Position numbers and translations under genes: made by a program
Notes under the pieces: generated by a model
What the model saw: only the letters and a program-made list of their open reading frames with translations
The model's database searches: none
What the model was told of the DNA's origin: nothing
NCBI RefSeq assembly: GCF_018987235.1
Contig: NZ_CP072197.1
Span: 682,001-746,000 of the forward strand
DNA length: 64,000 nucleotides
From: Lactobacillus crispatus
GTDB taxonomy: Bacteria; Bacillota; Bacilli; Lactobacillales; Lactobacillaceae
Reading direction: 5' to 3'
Part shown: in pieces, positions 27,665-37,634 of the stretch
Layout: the number at the start of each line of letters is the position of its first letter
Numbering within the stretch: position 1 is the first letter of the stretch

Positions 27665-29584
27665 ATGACACACAGTGACAAGTCAGGGAAGCAGATTCTT
27701 TCCTACGCATCATTCTGTTTGGGTAACTTAGGTCACTCGGCTTTTTATGGTGTGATGAGTACATATTTTATTATTTTTATTACTAGCAGCATGTTCAGCG
27801 GACTTAATCAGTCCGTTGCAGATAAGCTGATCGGCTTAATTACAGGATTGATGGTTGTAATTAGAATTGCTGAATTGGTAATTGATCCTATTCTAGGAAA
27901 TATAGTTGATAATACTAAAACTAGATGGGGCAAATTCAAACCTTGGATTTTAATTGGTACTTTAGTAAGTGCCGCCTTATTATTAGTTTTGTTTACTGGC
28001 ATTTTTGGATTAGCACAAAAAAGTTGGATTCTCTTTGCGATTTTATTTGTACTAATTTATATCAGTTTTGATGTATTTTATTCATTATCTGATGTTTCTT
28101 ATTGGGGCATGGTACCAGCTTTAAGTGAAGATTCACATGCACGTGGTATTTATACTTCTTTAGGTGCCTTTTCAGGAACAATTGGTTGGAACGGATTAAC
28201 AATTATTGTTGTTCCATTAGTTACAGCTGTGACTTATGCGGTAACTGGTAAACATGAGGAAGGTGCACCAGGTTGGTTAGCATTTGCGGCAGTAATTTCA
28301 GCTTTAGCAATTGTATGTGCCTTGATTGTTTGTTTCGGTACTAAAGAAAAGCACAATATTATTAGAAACTCAGCTAAGCAAAAGACTACTTTACGTCAAG
28401 TATTCGGTGCTATTTTCCATAACGATCAGATTTTATGGCCAAGTTTAGCATACTTGCTTTACTCATTAGCATATGTAATTACCAATGGTGTTTTGTTCTA
28501 TATGTATAAATTCGTTATTGGTAAGCCAAATGACTTCTGGGTAGTTGGTGTTATTGCAACAATTATCGGTTTCTGTATTAGTCCAATGTTCCCAATTCTG
28601 AACAAATACATTCCAAGAAAATGGTTATTCATCGCTGGACAAACTTGCATGGTTTTAGCTTATGTTTTGTTTATTTTCGGCAGAGACAACGTATTTTTGA
28701 TGGACTTGGGCTTGGTTCTTTTAAACATTAACTTTGCTCAATTGGTAACTGTTTTAACATTAACTGACGCAATTGAATATGGACAACTTAAGAATGGTCA
28801 AAGAAATGAAGCTGTTGTTTTAGCTGTTCGGCCGATGATTGATAAGTTTACCGGTGCGGTTTCTAATGCTTTAGTTGGTTATGTTGCAATTGCTGCTGGG
28901 ATGACCGGTTCTGCAACTGCTGCAGACATGACTGCTCATGATATTAGCACCTTTAATATGATGGCATTATATATCCCACTTACTTTGGCAGTCTTATCAA
29001 TCGTAGTCTTTTTGACTAAGGTAACTTTATCTGAAAAGAAACATGCCGAAGTGGTTGAAGAACTAAAAGATCAACTTGCAGAAGGTAAGATTGAAAAGAA
29101 TGAATCTAATACTCAAGTTAGACCTCAAGATCAGACTATCTATGCTCCTGCAGACGGTAAGTTAATGAAGATGGCAGAAGTAATTGACGAAGATGGTAAG
29201 CCATTCCCAGGAAAGGGTTTTGCAATTAAACCAGATTCAGGCAATATTTATGCTCCATTTGATGGTGTAGTTAGGTTCACTTTTGGTACTAAGCATGCTT
29301 TTGAAATTGTTTCAAATAATGGTTTACAAGTAGTTGTTCATGTCGGCTTAGGTACAGTTAACTTGCGCGGTGAAGGCTTTGAAACTTATTATGATGATGG
29401 TCAAAAGGTAAAAAAAGGTGACTTGCTGTTAGAGTTTGATCGTGATTTAGCTCTTAAGAATGGCTATCAGGACACTGTAGTTACCTTCTATACACAACCA
29501 GGACGAATTGTAAAATCTAGTGAAATTGAACCTGGTAAGATTGTTGAGCATGGTGAAAAAGTATTAGATGTACAATTTAAGTAG
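27665..29584 (+). CDS. lacS: Lactose permease, GPH family with C-terminal IIA domain
   Basis: 639 residues: about 460 residues of twelve-helix galactoside-pentoside-hexuronide transporter (ELVIDPILGNIVDNTKTRWGKFKPWILIG), then a linker and a IIA-Glc-like domain (TIYAPADGKLMKMAEV, SGNIYAPFDGVVRF). The regulatory His is kept at about residue 559 (VVVHVGLGTVNLRGEGF), so phosphorylation by HPr should tune exchange activity. It imports lactose, often against galactose. It overlaps nothing but lies 10 bp before the GH42 gene, forming an operon. Confidence 0.94.
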   Translation: MTHSDKSGKQILSYASFCLGNLGHSAFYGVMSTYFIIFITSSMFSGLNQSVADKLIGLITGLMVVIRIAELVIDPILGNIVDNTKTRWGKFKPWILIGTLVSAALLLVLFTGIFGLAQKSWILFAILFVLIYISFDVFYSLSDVSYWGMVPALSEDSHARGIYTSLGAFSGTIGWNGLTIIVVPLVTAVTYAVTGKHEEGAPGWLAFAAVISALAIVCALIVCFGTKEKHNIIRNSAKQKTTLRQVFGAIFHNDQILWPSLAYLLYSLAYVITNGVLFYMYKFVIGKPNDFWVVGVIATIIGFCISPMFPILNKYIPRKWLFIAGQTCMVLAYVLFIFGRDNVFLMDLGLVLLNINFAQLVTVLTLTDAIEYGQLKNGQRNEAVVLAVRPMIDKFTGAVSNALVGYVAIAAGMTGSATAADMTAHDISTFNMMALYIPLTLAVLSIVVFLTKVTLSEKKHAEVVEELKDQLAEGKIEKNESNTQVRPQDQTIYAPADGKLMKMAEVIDEDGKPFPGKGFAIKPDSGNIYAPFDGVVRFTFGTKHAFEIVSNNGLQVVVHVGLGTVNLRGEGFETYYDDGQKVKKGDLLLEFDRDLALKNGYQDTVVTFYTQPGRIVKSSEIEPGKIVEHGEKVLDVQFK

Positions 29585-29594
29585 AGGAATTACA

Positions 29595-31598
29595 ATGACA
29601 CAGTTAAAACGTTTTTTATATGGTGGGGACTATAACCCAGATCAATGGCCAGAAGACACTTGGTCAGAAGATATTAAAGTTTTTAAAAAAGCGGATTTAA
29701 ATTCTGCTACAATTAATGTTTTTTCTTGGAGTTTGCTTGAGTCAAGAGAAGGCCAATATGATTTTTCAAAATTAGATAAAATTATTCAAGAATTGTCTGA
29801 TGCAAATTTTGATATTGTACTTGCTACTTCTACTGCTGCGATGCCAGCTTGGATGTTTAAAAAATATCCTGATGTAGCACGCGTTGACTATCAAGGACGC
29901 CGGCACGTCTTTGGTGCACGTCATAACTTTTGCCCCAATAGTAAGAATTATCAAGTTTTAGCTAGTAAATTAGTCGAGAAAATTGCCGAAAGATATAGTA
30001 ATAACCCTCATATTGCTGTTTGGCATGTGAATAATGAATATGGCGGCAATTGCTACTGTGAAAATTGTCAAAATGCTTTTCGTACTTGGCTCAAGAGTAA
30101 ATATCAAACACTAGATAACCTGAATGAGGCCTGGAATATGAATGTGTGGAGCCATACTATTCATGATTGGGATGAGATTGTTGTTCCTAATGAGTTAGGA
30201 GACGCCTGGGGACCAGAAGGTAGCGAAACCATTGTTGCCGGTTTATCAATTGATTATTTACGTTTTCAATCTGATAGTTTACAAAATCTTTTTCAGATGG
30301 AAAAATCAATTATTAAAAAGTATGATCCACATACTCCTGTAACTACTAATTTCCATGGCTTACCTAATAAGATGGTTGATTATCAAAAATGGGCTAAAGA
30401 TCAAGATATTATTTCTTATGATTCTTACCCAACCTACGATGCACCTAAGTATTTACCAGCATTTTTGTATGACTTAATGCGTAGTTTAAAGCATCAGCCA
30501 TTTATGTTAATGGAATCTGCACCGTCGCAAGTCAATTGGCAACCATATAGCCCGCTGAAAAGACCAGGTCAGATGGCTGCAACTGAATTGCAGGCTGTGG
30601 CACATGGAGCAGATACAGTACAATTCTTCCAATTAAAGCAGGCTGTTGGTGGTTCTGAAAAATTCCATAGTGCAGTAATTGCTCATTCTCAAAGAACAGA
30701 TACTAGAGTCTTTCATGAACTAGAAGATTTGGGTAAAAAATTAAAAAATATTGGCCCAACTGTTTTAGGCTCTAAAACTAAGGCTAGAGCTGCTATTGTA
30801 TTTGATTGGGATAACTTCTGGTCATATGAGTACGTTGACGGTATTAGTCAAGATTTTAATTATATGGAATCAATCTTAGATTATTATCGTCAATTTTATG
30901 AACGCAATATTCCGACAGATGTAATTAGTGTCGATGATGATTTTAGTCAATATGATTTAGTAGTTGCTCCTGTTTTATACATGGTTAAAGCAGGGCTAAG
31001 CGAAAAAATTAATGCTTATGTCAAAAATGGTGGCAACTTTGTCACTACCTATATGTCTGGAATGGTTAACGATAGTGATAATGTTTATCTTGGTGGCTAT
31101 CCTGGCCCGTTAAAAGATATTACGGGTATTTGGGTTGAAGAAAGCGATGCAATTGTACCAGGACATAAGACAACTGTTTCACTAAATGGCAAGGATTATA
31201 AAGCGGGTTTGGTTTGTGACTTGATTCATCCAGAAAATGCAAAAGTTTTAGCAAAGTACTCCAATGAGTTTTATGCAGGAACGGCTGCAGTCACGGAAAA
31301 TAAATATGGTCAAGGTAAGGCCTGGTATGTTGGTACTAAGTTGGATCACATTGGGTTGACGCAGCTATTCAACCATATTGTTTTGACAGCTAACGTTGAA
31401 TCATTGGTGGGCGATAGCCATAATCTAGAAGTTACTAAGCGAGTTACTCAGTCTAGGCAAGAATTATACTTTGTTTTAAATATGAGTAATGAAGAAAGAA
31501 AATTGCCACAAAAATTTGTAGAGTATCAAAATATTTTAACTGGTCAGCAAGCTCATGATCAAATGAAGGCATGGGATGTACAAATACTTGTTAAATAA
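29595..31598 (+). CDS. Beta-galactosidase, GH42
   Basis: 667 residues. The start is the ATG at 29595, eight bases after agagga; an upstream in-frame ATG would overlap the lacS end. GH42 motifs: YGGDYNPDQWPE at the N-terminus, the acid/base Glu in WHVNNEYGGNCYC and the nucleophile in LMESAPSQVNW. The paired cysteines (NCYCENCQ) are the zinc site of many GH42 enzymes. With LacLM this gives the cell two unrelated beta-galactosidases in one locus; GH42 members often prefer plant or milk galacto-oligosaccharides to lactose, which would explain keeping both. Confidence 0.92.
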   Translation: MTQLKRFLYGGDYNPDQWPEDTWSEDIKVFKKADLNSATINVFSWSLLESREGQYDFSKLDKIIQELSDANFDIVLATSTAAMPAWMFKKYPDVARVDYQGRRHVFGARHNFCPNSKNYQVLASKLVEKIAERYSNNPHIAVWHVNNEYGGNCYCENCQNAFRTWLKSKYQTLDNLNEAWNMNVWSHTIHDWDEIVVPNELGDAWGPEGSETIVAGLSIDYLRFQSDSLQNLFQMEKSIIKKYDPHTPVTTNFHGLPNKMVDYQKWAKDQDIISYDSYPTYDAPKYLPAFLYDLMRSLKHQPFMLMESAPSQVNWQPYSPLKRPGQMAATELQAVAHGADTVQFFQLKQAVGGSEKFHSAVIAHSQRTDTRVFHELEDLGKKLKNIGPTVLGSKTKARAAIVFDWDNFWSYEYVDGISQDFNYMESILDYYRQFYERNIPTDVISVDDDFSQYDLVVAPVLYMVKAGLSEKINAYVKNGGNFVTTYMSGMVNDSDNVYLGGYPGPLKDITGIWVEESDAIVPGHKTTVSLNGKDYKAGLVCDLIHPENAKVLAKYSNEFYAGTAAVTENKYGQGKAWYVGTKLDHIGLTQLFNHIVLTANVESLVGDSHNLEVTKRVTQSRQELYFVLNMSNEERKLPQKFVEYQNILTGQQAHDQMKAWDVQILVK

Positions 31599-31618
31599 AT
31601 GATTTTTTCCTTAATGAA

Positions 31619-31657
31619 GACAAGAAGTTAGACAAACGATCTAGCTTCTTGTTTTTA
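31619..31657 (+). terminator. Terminator after the GH42 gene
   Basis: A 13-bp stem (acaagaagttaga with tctagcttcttgt) and T5 tail. Confidence 0.85.
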
Positions 31658-31688
31658 CTAAAAGATACTGAAGAGATATACTAATACT

Positions 31689-31702
31689 TGAAAACGATTA
31701 CA
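31689..31702 (+). promoter_or_regulatory. cre site upstream of galK
   Basis: tgaaaacgattaca, a perfect cre match, 23 bases before galK. A -10-like tatactaat lies just ahead at about 31677-31685. Confidence 0.75.
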
Positions 31703-31724
31703 GAATAAATTTGAGGTAAAAACA

Positions 31725-32888
31725 ATGAATAAGGAAGAATTACTTAAAGAATATGAGACAACTTTTGGTGAAAAAGGTAAGGATGTCTTTTTCTCACCTG
31801 GTCGAATCAACGTGATCGGTGAACACACTGACTACAATGGTGGTCATGTTTTCCCAGCTGCAATTAGTTTGGGTGTTTATGGTGTTTACGGCCCAAGAGA
31901 GGATAAAAAAGTTTGCTTGTTTTCTGGCAATGTTGATGGCGATATCGTGGAATTCGATATTGACGACACAACTGTTGAGAAAGATGATCGCTTTTGGGCT
32001 AACTACTTCAAGGGCATGATTACGTACTTACGTGAAAAATATGACAACATTGATCATGGTTTTAATCTTTATATCAAAGCCAATTTACCATCAGGTTCAG
32101 GGCTATCATCAAGTGCTGCCATTGAAATGCTAATGGGCATTATTTTAAAGGATGAATTTAACTTAGATGTTGACCGGATTGCTTTAGCCAAGATGGGTCA
32201 AAGAACAGAGAATGAATTTGTTGGCTTGAATTCAGGGATTATGGATCAATTTGCCTGCATTATGGGTAAAAAAGATAGTGCTATCTTCCTCGATTGCAAT
32301 ACATTAGATTATGAGTATAAGCCACTCGCTTTAGGCGATTACGAAATTATTATTATGGCAACTAACAAGCCACATACCTTAGCCGATTCTGCTTATAATG
32401 ATCGTGTTCGTGAATGTCATGATGCAGTGAAGAAGTTGCAGGCTAAGTTAGATATTAAGACTTTAGGTGAGCTTGATAATGATACTTTTGATGAATATGC
32501 ATATCTGATTAATAATGAAACTGAAATTAAGCGTGCTCGTCATGCTGTTAGTGAAAACCAAAGAACTTTGCGGGCAACAAAGGCCATGCAAGATGGAGAT
32601 TTGAAAAAATTGGGACGTTTGATTGATGCTTCACACGTTTCACTTCATTACGATTATGAAGTAACTGGTCAAGAACTAGATGCTTTAGCTGAAGCTTCAT
32701 GGGCTCAACCTGGCGTCTTGGGTGCAAGAATGATTGGCGGTGGCTTCGGTGGTAGTGCCATTGCAATCGTCAAGAAAGACCAAGCTGAGGCATTTAAGAA
32801 AAATGTTGGCAAGATTTACCGCGACAAGATCGGTTACGATGCCAGCTTCTATGATGCGGAAATTGTTGATGGAACTAAGAGAATTTAA
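31725..32888 (+). CDS. galK: Galactokinase
   Basis: 387 residues of the GHMP kinase family. The galactokinase signature is GRINVIGEHTDYNGGHVFPAA, the ATP loop is LPSGSGLSSSAA, and the C-terminal motif is MIGGGFGGSAIAIV. It phosphorylates galactose at C1 with ATP. It lies 18 bp before galT with a shared promoter and cre. Full length, no oddities. Confidence 0.95.
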   Translation: MNKEELLKEYETTFGEKGKDVFFSPGRINVIGEHTDYNGGHVFPAAISLGVYGVYGPREDKKVCLFSGNVDGDIVEFDIDDTTVEKDDRFWANYFKGMITYLREKYDNIDHGFNLYIKANLPSGSGLSSSAAIEMLMGIILKDEFNLDVDRIALAKMGQRTENEFVGLNSGIMDQFACIMGKKDSAIFLDCNTLDYEYKPLALGDYEIIIMATNKPHTLADSAYNDRVRECHDAVKKLQAKLDIKTLGELDNDTFDEYAYLINNETEIKRARHAVSENQRTLRATKAMQDGDLKKLGRLIDASHVSLHYDYEVTGQELDALAEASWAQPGVLGARMIGGGFGGSAIAIVKKDQAEAFKKNVGKIYRDKIGYDASFYDAEIVDGTKRI

Positions 32889-32906
32889 TCAGACAAGAGG
32901 ATAAGT

Positions 32907-34376
32907 ATGAAAGTTATTGAAAAATTTGCGGATGAAGTTATTAATAGTGGAGCGTATGAGCCGCTCGATCGCGTATATGTGATTAACAAAATTCGCGCTT
33001 TAGTTGGCGATGAGGCAAGTAGCGTTGAAGCTAATGATGAACAAACTTCAGTTAAGCAATTAGTTGATTTAGCCGTGCAAAATAAAAAGATTTCGGATGA
33101 TGTTACTTCACGTGAAGTTTTGAATGATCAACTATACGACTTGATAACGCCAACACCATCTAAAACTAATGGCATCTTTTGGCAAAAAATGCAAAAATCA
33201 CCTGAAAAAGCAACAGATTGGTTTTATAAACTTTGCGAAAACAACAATTATGTCAAAAAGAAAGCAATTGCCAAGAATGTTGTATTCTCAGGGACCAGCT
33301 CTAAAGGACATGGCTTAGAAATTACAATTAATTTGTCTAAACCGGAAAAGGATCCTAAGGCAATTGCGGCAGCAGCTCATGCAACTGGTAAGAAATATCC
33401 TCAATGTGCACTTTGCCTAGAAAACGAGGGTTACCTTGGTGGATATGGCAAAAATGCTCGTTCAAATTTGAGAATTATTCGCATGAATATTGGTGGCCGC
33501 CCTTGGGGATTTCAGTATTCACCATATGCTTACTTCAATGAACATTGTATTTTCTTAGATCAAAAGCATATTCCAATGGTCATCAACCAACAAACTTTGA
33601 TTAATTTGGTTGAAATTGAAAAGACGTTACCACATTATTTTGTTGGTTCAAATGCTGACTTGCCAATTGTTGGTGGGTCAATGTTAGCACATGAACACTA
33701 TCAAGGCGGACGTCATACTTTTCCAATGATGAAAGCTAAGATTAAGAAAAATGTAGTCTTTGATGATTATCCTGAAGTGGTTGCTGGCATTGTTGATTGG
33801 CCAATGAGCGACTTGCGCTTGATTAGCGATAATTCGTTAGATTTGATTGAATTGGGCGCTAAAATTATTAATTTCTGGGATCATTATTCAGATTCTGCTC
33901 GTCAAATTAAGGCTTTTGATGGTAAAACACGTCATCATACTGTGACTCCAATTATGCACCGTGAAGGCAAGAACTTCGTACTTGATCTGGTTTTGCGTGA
34001 CAACAACACTAGTGAAAATTATCCGTTAGGTATTTTCCACCCACATAAAGAATTGTGGCATATTAAAAAGGAAAATATTGGCTTGATCGAAGTAATGGGC
34101 CGTGCTATTTTGCCAGGTCGGTTAAAGAGTGAACTTGAAGAAGTTAAAAAATACTGGTTGGGCCAAGATAATAAGATGGCTATTAGCCACAAAGAATGGG
34201 CCGATCAAATTAAAGCAGAGCAGAATATTACTGCCGAGAATGTTGACGCTGTGATGCAGCAAGCTTTAGTTGAAGTCTTTGAACAAGTATTGCAAGATGC
34301 TGGTGTTTTCAAGAATAATGCAGATGGCGATGAAGGCTGGGATAAGTTCATTACCGCTTTAACTAAGCAGATTTAA
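32907..34376 (+). CDS. galT: UDP-glucose-hexose-1-phosphate uridylyltransferase (class II)
   Basis: 489 residues, the long Firmicute GalT type. Conserved stretches include CALCLENEGYLGGYGKNARSNLR, the active region GSMLAHEHYQGGRHTFPM and TPIMHREGKNFVLDLVLRDN. It exchanges galactose-1-phosphate with UDP-glucose. It follows galK in one operon; galM, normally next, is separated by an IS982 insertion. Confidence 0.94.
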   Translation: MKVIEKFADEVINSGAYEPLDRVYVINKIRALVGDEASSVEANDEQTSVKQLVDLAVQNKKISDDVTSREVLNDQLYDLITPTPSKTNGIFWQKMQKSPEKATDWFYKLCENNNYVKKKAIAKNVVFSGTSSKGHGLEITINLSKPEKDPKAIAAAAHATGKKYPQCALCLENEGYLGGYGKNARSNLRIIRMNIGGRPWGFQYSPYAYFNEHCIFLDQKHIPMVINQQTLINLVEIEKTLPHYFVGSNADLPIVGGSMLAHEHYQGGRHTFPMMKAKIKKNVVFDDYPEVVAGIVDWPMSDLRLISDNSLDLIELGAKIINFWDHYSDSARQIKAFDGKTRHHTVTPIMHREGKNFVLDLVLRDNNTSENYPLGIFHPHKELWHIKKENIGLIEVMGRAILPGRLKSELEEVKKYWLGQDNKMAISHKEWADQIKAEQNITAENVDAVMQQALVEVFEQVLQDAGVFKNNADGDEGWDKFITALTKQI

Positions 34377-34390
34377 CTCATCAATGTTTA

Positions 34391-34419
34391 AAACGAGATC
34401 TGTTGGATCTCGTTTTTTT
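34391..34419 (+). terminator. Terminator after galT
   Basis: Stem aaacgagatc / ggatctcgttt with a T7 run. It means galM had its own promoter before the IS982 insertion. Confidence 0.88.
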
Positions 34420-34455
34420 GTTAGCGGTAACTCATATATTCTGATGGTTAAATAA

Positions 34456-34463
34456 TTTATAAT
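34456..34463. repeat. Target-site duplication of IS982 copy 2, left
   Basis: tttataat, repeated exactly at 35429-35436. Confidence 0.9.
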
Positions 34464-35428
34464 ACGCGTGGTGCTAGTTAAATCGTTTTAGTTAATAAAA
34501 AAGTCCAATCTTGTTAGACTCGACTTGTAAATAGTAATAATAGAAAAGAGTCTGATCTGATTGAACTGCCTTAAGCTTAAGCGTTTTAGCCACCATTTAC
34601 AAGTTAGTTTTAAAGATTTAGTGATAATTTGTCGGCACTGGTATCGTTTGTATGCACCGGCTGAGTTTACTCATCGGCGAAATATTGATCAAATTAAAAC
34701 TACGGACAGTCTGATTTTGGCTTTACTTATCTGGCAAGCTAAGACAGGAATTGAATCACAAAGAAGATTCTGTGAATGTTTCAATTGTTTATCACACTCA
34801 CGTTTTAATCGGCGTTCACGTCAGCTATTGCAATTGATTTATCAGATACGGCAAGAAATGAATAAAAAGGTTGACCTGAATGGACATTTCTTGATCATTG
34901 ACAGCTTTCCGGTACCTGTTTGCCAACCAATTCGCAACTATCGTGCTAAAATTTTTCGCGGTTATGCCAACATTGGTTATAAGGCCACCAAGAAAATTTA
35001 CTTCTATGGTTTCAAAGTTCATGCCATTGTTAGCGATGACGGTTACATTCTTGATTATGTCGTAACAAAAGCATCAGTTCATGATGCCAAGGAGACAGTT
35101 GAACTGATGGAAAATGCACATCCATCTAATTACTATCTTCTTGGCGACGAAGGCTATTTAGGCAAAGAACTGCATCAACAGCTAAAACAAATGGGTTATG
35201 AACTTTGGACACCATATCGTAAAAATATGACAGGAGCTAAAAAGCACAATGATCATCAATTGATGGCTATTCGCAGAACAATTGAAAGCGACTTTTCGCT
35301 TCTGACCTATTACAATGCCGAGAACAATCGAGCACGTAGTCTGATAGGCTTTCAAAGCCGGTTGGAAATTGCAATTTTAGCTTATAATTTGGCTTATTGT
35401 CTAGAACGATTTAACTAGCACCACGCGT
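34464..35428 (+). mobile_element. IS982-family insertion sequence, complete, 965 bp
   Basis: Ends are inverted repeats of about 28 bp (acgcgtggtgctagttaaatcgtt...) with one mismatch, flanked by the 8-bp repeat tttataat. The same 965-bp unit lies inverted at 48022-48986; every part I compared was the same. It sits between the galT terminator and galM, on top of what looks like the galM -10 box. Confidence 0.94.
34561..35418 (+). CDS. IS982-family transposase, intact
   Basis: 285 residues from a TTG start. The DDE triad is in IDSFPVPVC, GDEGYLG and RRTIESDFS. No internal stop; identical in protein sequence to the copy at 48032-48889, so one was produced from the other or both from a third very recently. 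Read in the same direction as galM. Confidence 0.93.
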   Translation: MNCLKLKRFSHHLQVSFKDLVIICRHWYRLYAPAEFTHRRNIDQIKTTDSLILALLIWQAKTGIESQRRFCECFNCLSHSRFNRRSRQLLQLIYQIRQEMNKKVDLNGHFLIIDSFPVPVCQPIRNYRAKIFRGYANIGYKATKKIYFYGFKVHAIVSDDGYILDYVVTKASVHDAKETVELMENAHPSNYYLLGDEGYLGKELHQQLKQMGYELWTPYRKNMTGAKKHNDHQLMAIRRTIESDFSLLTYYNAENNRARSLIGFQSRLEIAILAYNLAYCLERFN

Positions 35429-35455
35429 TTTATAATATTTATGAAAGCGAATACA
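35429..35455 (+). promoter_or_regulatory. Remains of the galM promoter with cre, and right IS982 target duplication
   Basis: The right target repeat tttataat (35429-35436) contains a TATAAT -10 box (35431-35436). A cre, tgaaagcgaataca, follows at 35442-35455. The original -35 is now 965 bp away, on the far side of the IS982 copy; any present transcript would need a -35 from the element's end. Confidence 0.65.
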
Positions 35456-35471
35456 AAAGAAGGGCAAGAGT

Positions 35472-36462
35472 ATGAAGACAAGTTTTAGAAAATATGGCAG
35501 AAAAGATAATAAAGATCTTTGTGAAATCACACTAGAGAATGATCACGGTATGGTAGTTAAGGTATTGAACTATGGTGCTACATTGGAAAAGGTGTGATGG
35601 TGAGAATATGATTTTGTCACTGGATAAGCCAGAAGATTACGACAAGGAGCGTAATTATCTAGGCGGTACGGTTGGACGTATTGCCGGAAGAGTGAGACGA
35701 GGTTTATGGCGGCACGGCTTAGAATTACATCAATTACCAATCAATGAAGGGCCTAACCACATTCATGGTGGTATTGGGACTGATACTGAAATTTGGGATT
35801 TTAGACCTAGTTGTAATGAAAAAGGTGCTCGTGTTGATTTAACACTTTTTGATCCAGATGGGCATAATGATTATCCTGGTAATTTAAAATTACACGCTCG
35901 TTATGAGTTAGATAATAACAATATTCTGCATTATTCATTGGGTGCCATGAGTGATAAGCTGACTATTTTTAATCCGGTTAACCATACTTTCTTCACATTA
36001 GGTGAAAAGAAAACGATTAATGACTTGCAACTGCAAATGAATGCTGATTATTATATTCCAGTTGATGAGACTGGCTTGCCTGATCGTGGTATGGAAAAAG
36101 CTGATGGAACAGCATTCGATTTTAGAAAGAAGAAGCGAGTTGGTGATGCATTGGAAGCTGATGATCCGCAAATTAAGAACCGCGATGGAATGGATCATCC
36201 ATTTATCTTGGATGGCAATATGCCAAATGCAGTGCTAACTTCTGCTAAACACAAGTTAACGGTAACGACTAATGCTCCATCCTTGATTCTTTATACAGGA
36301 AATGGATTTGATCATACTGGTAAATATACGGCTGATTTTGGTCCATATTGCGGGATTACTTTTGAAGCACAAGTGCCGCCAGCAGAGGGTGATGACCTAG
36401 GTCGGATCATGCTTTTACCTGGTGAAAAATTTAAGCGTACCGTTGATTGGAAGTTTGAATAA
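35472..36462 (+). pseudogene. galM: Aldose 1-epimerase (galactose mutarotase), frameshifted
   Basis: The gene starts at the ATG at 35472 (MKTSFRKYGRKDNKD) after gggcaagag. The frame reads ...NYGATLEKV and hits TGA at 35595-35597; the +1 frame then carries DGENMILSLDKPEDYDKERNYLGGTVGRIAGRVRRG to the normal end at 36462. Active residues of the epimerase fold remain in the second frame (NHTFF, TGNGFDHTGK, FEAQVPPAE). A short deletion (for example five bases, removing a Leu-Leu between Val and Asp) explains the break. It would convert beta- to alpha-galactose before galK. Together with the IS982 in its promoter the gene is doubly damaged. Confidence 0.85.
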
Positions 36463-36472
36463 AAATATGGAG

Positions 36473-36510
36473 AACATCCTTACTGAATGAAGTGGTAGGG
36501 ATGTTTCCTT
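36473..36510 (+). terminator. Probable terminator after galM
   Basis: Stem aacatccttac / gtagggatgtt with a weak pyrimidine-rich tail. Confidence 0.5.
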
Positions 36511-36594
36511 CTTTGGATATTATGATTTGATTTTACAAGTAAATCCATATTAATATTTAAAATATTTAGAAATCAACTGAAAGGTATAGTAAAA

Positions 36595-36828
36595 ATGATG
36601 ACAAACGAAAAGATTATTGCTTTAGTCAAGGAAGAATATCTAAACAAGATTCCAAAAATTTTTCGCAAGCATGCTGTTGAAGGCACTTGCAAGTTAATCG
36701 CTAGAGAACATCCCGATTTATACAAGGCTTTTGAAGATGGTGAACCAACCGCAGAAGAAAAACAACAAATGACAGAGTTGATTAACGGGATTTTCGAACA
36801 GAAAATGAAAAAGCATAAGATGTTATAA
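36595..36828 (+). CDS. Small conserved-looking hypothetical protein, 77 residues
   Basis: A complete frame with adjacent ATG codons at 36595 and 36598 after a weak gaaagg site. The product is charged and probably all helical (MMTNEKIIALVKEEYLNKIP..., with KLIAREHPDLYKAFEDGEP in the middle) with no membrane segment. I do not recognise the family. It has its own terminator and stands alone between galM and msmR. Codon use resembles the neighbours, so I think it is a real gene. Confidence 0.6.
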   Translation: MMTNEKIIALVKEEYLNKIPKIFRKHAVEGTCKLIAREHPDLYKAFEDGEPTAEEKQQMTELINGIFEQKMKKHKML

Positions 36829-36830
36829 AA

Positions 36831-36880
36831 AGACGCTGGAATGTAATGATTATTAGATCGCTACATTCTAGCGTTTTTTT
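36831..36880. terminator. Terminator between the small ORF and msmR
   Basis: A 13-bp stem with one G-U pair (acgctggaatgta with tacattctagcgt) and T7 tail. It ends just before the msmR stop, so it serves converging genes. Confidence 0.85.
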
Positions 36881-36884
36881 GATT

Positions 36885-37634
36885 TTAATTTTGATTTATT
36901 AAACTAACAGGTAGCGTATAAACACTTTCTAATGAAACAGAGGGATCATTAATTTGACGTAAAAGTAAATCGCACATTAATTCAGCAATTTCTTTTGTAT
37001 GTTGCCGAGCACTAATTAAATTTGGAAAAAGACTTTGAATCAAATGACTACCATCAAATCCTGTGATTAAAGGTACTTTTCCTAAATAATCAGCACATTC
37101 TTTAGCTAGTAAAGCTGTAATGTCATCGGTACAACAAATTGCATCATAATCTTTATTCTTTAAAAATTGAAGAATGGCGATTTTTTTAGCAATAATTGAA
37201 TCACTTGCACTGAGAGAACGAAGATCAAATTTAGCATTAAAAGTATTAAATACACGAATCATTCCTTTGATTCGATCACTTATCGGATAATAATCTTCTT
37301 TAGCCCCAGCAATAATAATAATTCTATTTTTCTTTTGCTTTAAAACAGATTGTGCAATTTGCATGCCTGCATCGTAGTTGTTAGATTGAACAGTCGGAAT
37401 TTGAGGGCTGATTTTACGATCAAAACTAACAATAGGGAATTTTATCTTTAATCTACTTTTAGGAATTTTAATAGGAGAGCTGGTAATCAATCCAGCGATT
37501 TCCTTTTGTTTAAATCGCTCTAAATAGTAATTAATATCTTGGGATTGATAGTGATCTAGATGAAGAATACAATCGTATCCTTTTTCCTGTAAATAAAAGG
37601 CTAGATATTCAAATAATTCAGAATAAAAAGGATT
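36885..37634 (-). pseudogene. msmR: LacI-family regulator of the msm operon, C-terminal part
   Basis: The sensor domain is open from the IS30 junction to the stop at 36885: NPFYSELFEYLAFYLQEKG..., GLITSSPIKIPKSRLK, ITGFDGSHLIQSLFPNLIS. Joining this part to 38798-39018 after removing the element and one 14-bp repeat gives an unbroken 318-residue LacI-family protein, the normal length. Alone it lacks DNA-binding and a start site. It would sense raffinose or melibiose, by analogy with MsmR of related operons. Confidence 0.88.
37621..37634. repeat. Target-site duplication of the IS30 element, left copy
   Basis: gaataaaaaggatt, repeated exactly at 38798-38811. Confidence 0.88.
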
